Positions 12,445 through 14,374 of a DNA stretch of 14,374 nt are shown one piece after another. The notes below the pieces were generated by a model. It searched no databases, had not been told where the DNA came from, and saw only the letters and a list, made by a program, of their open reading frames with translations. Source of the DNA: SKPH01 sp051748565 (lineage in GTDB: Bacteria > Bacillota > Dethiobacteria > DTU022); contig JBNJHN010000053.1 of assembly GCA_051748565.1 (NCBI GenBank), positions 1-14,374 on the forward strand. The letters run 5' to 3'. The position numbers were made by a program, and so were the translations under genes. Numbering within the stretch: position 1 is the first letter of the stretch; every line of letters begins with the position of its first letter.

Positions 12445-14352
12445 TTGCAGATAAAAGTTAAGCTGGAAAACGGGAAGGAGGCTGTATATCCTGAAGGTAC
12501 AACCTGCATGGATCTTTACCGGGAAAAAACAGCCGAGAATAAAGATATGATTGCAGTTCTTGTTGACGGCAAAGAATGCGATTTAAACCAGACTCTGCCT
12601 GACAGCAGCACGGTTTCATTTGTCAATTTCGATACACCACAGGGAGCTGACATTTACCGTCATAGCGCCAGTCATATCTTAGCCCATGCCGTGAAACGCC
12701 TTTACCCAGATGCAAAGTTGGGAATTGGGCCGGCCATTGAAAACGGATTTTATTACGATGTTGAATTTGAAGAGCCGATTTCAAGTGATGATCTGGATGC
12801 AATCGAAAAAGAAATGAAAAATATAGTAAAAGAGCGCAAGCCGATCCAGCGCCGGGAAATGACAAGAGAAGAAGCTTTACAGCTTTTTGAAGAAAAAGGC
12901 GAAAAATATAAAATTGAACTGATTAACGATCTGCCGGACGATACCGTAATCAGCTGTTACGAACAAAATGATTTCATTGATCTATGTGCCGGCCCGCACC
13001 TTTCGCATACCGGCATGGTAAAAGCATTCAAACTGACCGGCCTCGCCGGCGCTTACTGGCGTGGAGATGAGCATAAACCCATGCTGCAGCGTATCTACGG
13101 GACAGCTTTTCCAAACCAAGAACGCCTCGAACATTACCTTAACATGCTCGAAGAAGCCAAAAAAAGGGATCACCGTAAACTGGGTCGGGAGCTGGAACTT
13201 TTCAGTCTGCATGATGAAGGGCCCGGGTTTCCTTTTCTACACAACAACGGAATGGTTGTCTGGCAGGAACTGGCAAATTTTTGGCGCGACGAGCACCGCA
13301 GGGCAGGCTATGAGGAAATTAAAACCCCATTAATTTTAAACCGTGATTTATGGGAGCAGTCGGGTCACTGGGAACATTTTCGTGAAAATATGTATTTTAC
13401 AAGGATTGATGAACAGGATTATGCTGTTAAACCAATGAATTGTCCCGGGGCCATGCTTGTTTACCGTTCAAAAATGCACAGTTATCGCGATTTACCGCGT
13501 CGTATTGCTGAAATGGGTATAGTTCACCGGCATGAACTTTCAGGAACCCTGCATGGTCTAATGCGGGTGAGAAGTTTTACCCAGGATGATGCTCATATCT
13601 TTATGCTGCCGGAACAGGTTAAATCGGAAGTAGCCGGAATCATCGCCCTGATGGACCGTTTCTACACTGTTTTCGGATTTGATTACCGCGTAGAGTTAAG
13701 TACCAGACCGGAGAAAGCCATGGGCAGTATCGAGATGTGGGATAAGGCAACCGATATCCTGGAACAGGTATTAAAAGATAAAGATGTGGACTACCGTTTA
13801 AATGAAGGTGATGGTGCATTTTACGGGCCTAAAATAGATTTTCATCTGGAAGACTGCCTCGGTCGCAGCTGGCAGTGCGGCACGATTCAACTTGATTTCC
13901 AAATGCCGGAAAAATTTGATTTAACCTACATCGGCGAAGATGGTGACAGGCATCGGCCGGTGGTTATTCACAGGGTAATTTACGGTTCTATGGAGAGACT
14001 GATGGCCCTGATAATTGAACATTACGGCGGGGCATTTCCGCTTTGGCTGGCTCCTGTGCAGGTTACAGTGATCCCCGTTACTGAAAGGAGCCATGAATAC
14101 GCACAACAGGTGTGTGAACAGCTTAAGAGTGAAGATTTTCGTGTCAAACTCGATCAACGTAACGAAAAGGTGGGCTATAAAATCAGGGAAGCGCAGGTCA
14201 AAAAAATTCCCTACATGCTTATAGTTGGTGATCGGGAAGTTGAAAGCGGGCAGGTTGCGGTACGTCATCGTGAACAGGGAGATTTAGGACCAGATGATCT
14301 GGACAGCTTTATTGATAAGACCAGGAAAGAAGTTGACGAAAAAATAATTTGA
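12445..14352 (+). CDS. thrS: Threonyl-tRNA synthetase
   Basis: This 635-residue, full-length class II synthetase charges tRNA-Thr with threonine. Domains in order are TGS (1-62), the editing domain with H73-S-A-S-H77 and C181-A-G-P-H185, a catalytic core (about 245-535) and an anticodon-binding HGTP domain (about 535-635). In the core, Cys333 (M-N-C-P-G), His384 (D-D-A-H) and His509 (V-I-H-R) would bind the zinc that selects threonine. Motif 2 is R-V-R-S-F-T-Q-D-D-A-H (374-384), and motif 3 is G-S-M-E-R-L (514-519). The start is TTG 12445 behind AGAAGGAGG, with 10 bases between. The editing histidines and cysteine are present, so serine misacylation can be cleared. The gene starts from its own promoter 79 bases after the lipid-kinase gene and ends 22 bases before the window edge, so a downstream infC-type gene cannot be seen. 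Confidence 0.97.
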   Translation: MQIKVKLENGKEAVYPEGTTCMDLYREKTAENKDMIAVLVDGKECDLNQTLPDSSTVSFVNFDTPQGADIYRHSASHILAHAVKRLYPDAKLGIGPAIENGFYYDVEFEEPISSDDLDAIEKEMKNIVKERKPIQRREMTREEALQLFEEKGEKYKIELINDLPDDTVISCYEQNDFIDLCAGPHLSHTGMVKAFKLTGLAGAYWRGDEHKPMLQRIYGTAFPNQERLEHYLNMLEEAKKRDHRKLGRELELFSLHDEGPGFPFLHNNGMVVWQELANFWRDEHRRAGYEEIKTPLILNRDLWEQSGHWEHFRENMYFTRIDEQDYAVKPMNCPGAMLVYRSKMHSYRDLPRRIAEMGIVHRHELSGTLHGLMRVRSFTQDDAHIFMLPEQVKSEVAGIIALMDRFYTVFGFDYRVELSTRPEKAMGSIEMWDKATDILEQVLKDKDVDYRLNEGDGAFYGPKIDFHLEDCLGRSWQCGTIQLDFQMPEKFDLTYIGEDGDRHRPVVIHRVIYGSMERLMALIIEHYGGAFPLWLAPVQVTVIPVTERSHEYAQQVCEQLKSEDFRVKLDQRNEKVGYKIREAQVKKIPYMLIVGDREVESGQVAVRHREQGDLGPDDLDSFIDKTRKEVDEKII

Positions 14353-14374
14353 CCTGCCCCGTATAATCTGATAT

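Overview
The window looks like chromosome of a low-to-middle GC, Gram-positive anaerobe (Bacillota, Clostridia-like). The reasons are strong GGAGG-type ribosome sites, frequent TTG and GTG starts (several of the genes here), extended -10 promoters of the TGnTATAAT type, and gene families common in anaerobic Firmicutes. No species is claimed.

Layout. (1) 1-519: the 3' end of a membrane-protein gene that begins outside the window. It carries in-frame 25-residue tandem repeats before a C-terminal membrane helix and resembles the tail of NuoL/HyfB/MrpA-type subunits. (2) 520-2846: a promoter, an MmgE/PrpD-family gene and a Dam-type adenine methyltransferase on the + strand. (3) 2875-3113: a minus-strand remnant of an alpha/beta hydrolase with its own terminator. 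(4) 3124-3961: a compact two-gene unit with its own promoter, encoding a 76-residue basic protein of unknown family and an overlapping nucleotidyltransferase-fold protein. (5) 3969-4215: a bidirectional terminator, a minus-strand tRNA-Val(GAC) with a clear promoter, and a divergent promoter for the next gene. (6) 4216-5181: an Obg/DRG-like GTPase with a TGS domain. (7) 5291-7683: a LemA and DUF2207 membrane-protein pair, ending at a hairpin terminator. (8) 7780-11320: a complete arsenic-resistance operon with a palindromic operator, an ArsR repressor, a small thioredoxin-like protein, a PF03773-type permease, an ACR3 arsenite exporter, a thioredoxin-type arsenate reductase, and a strong terminator. 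(9) 11386-12365: a diacylglycerol/lipid kinase-family gene with its own promoter. (10) 12377-14352: thrS with a near-consensus promoter and a short leader without a T-box.

How they work together. The ars genes form a self-contained circuit: ArsR senses As(III), ArsC reduces arsenate using thiol electrons, and ACR3 plus possibly the permease export the product. The thioredoxin-like protein may supply or relay electrons or handle metal. The other genes are mostly housekeeping or independent units. The least explained items are the two-gene nucleotidyltransferase unit, the repeat-bearing membrane-protein tail, and the GTPase with an altered G3 motif.
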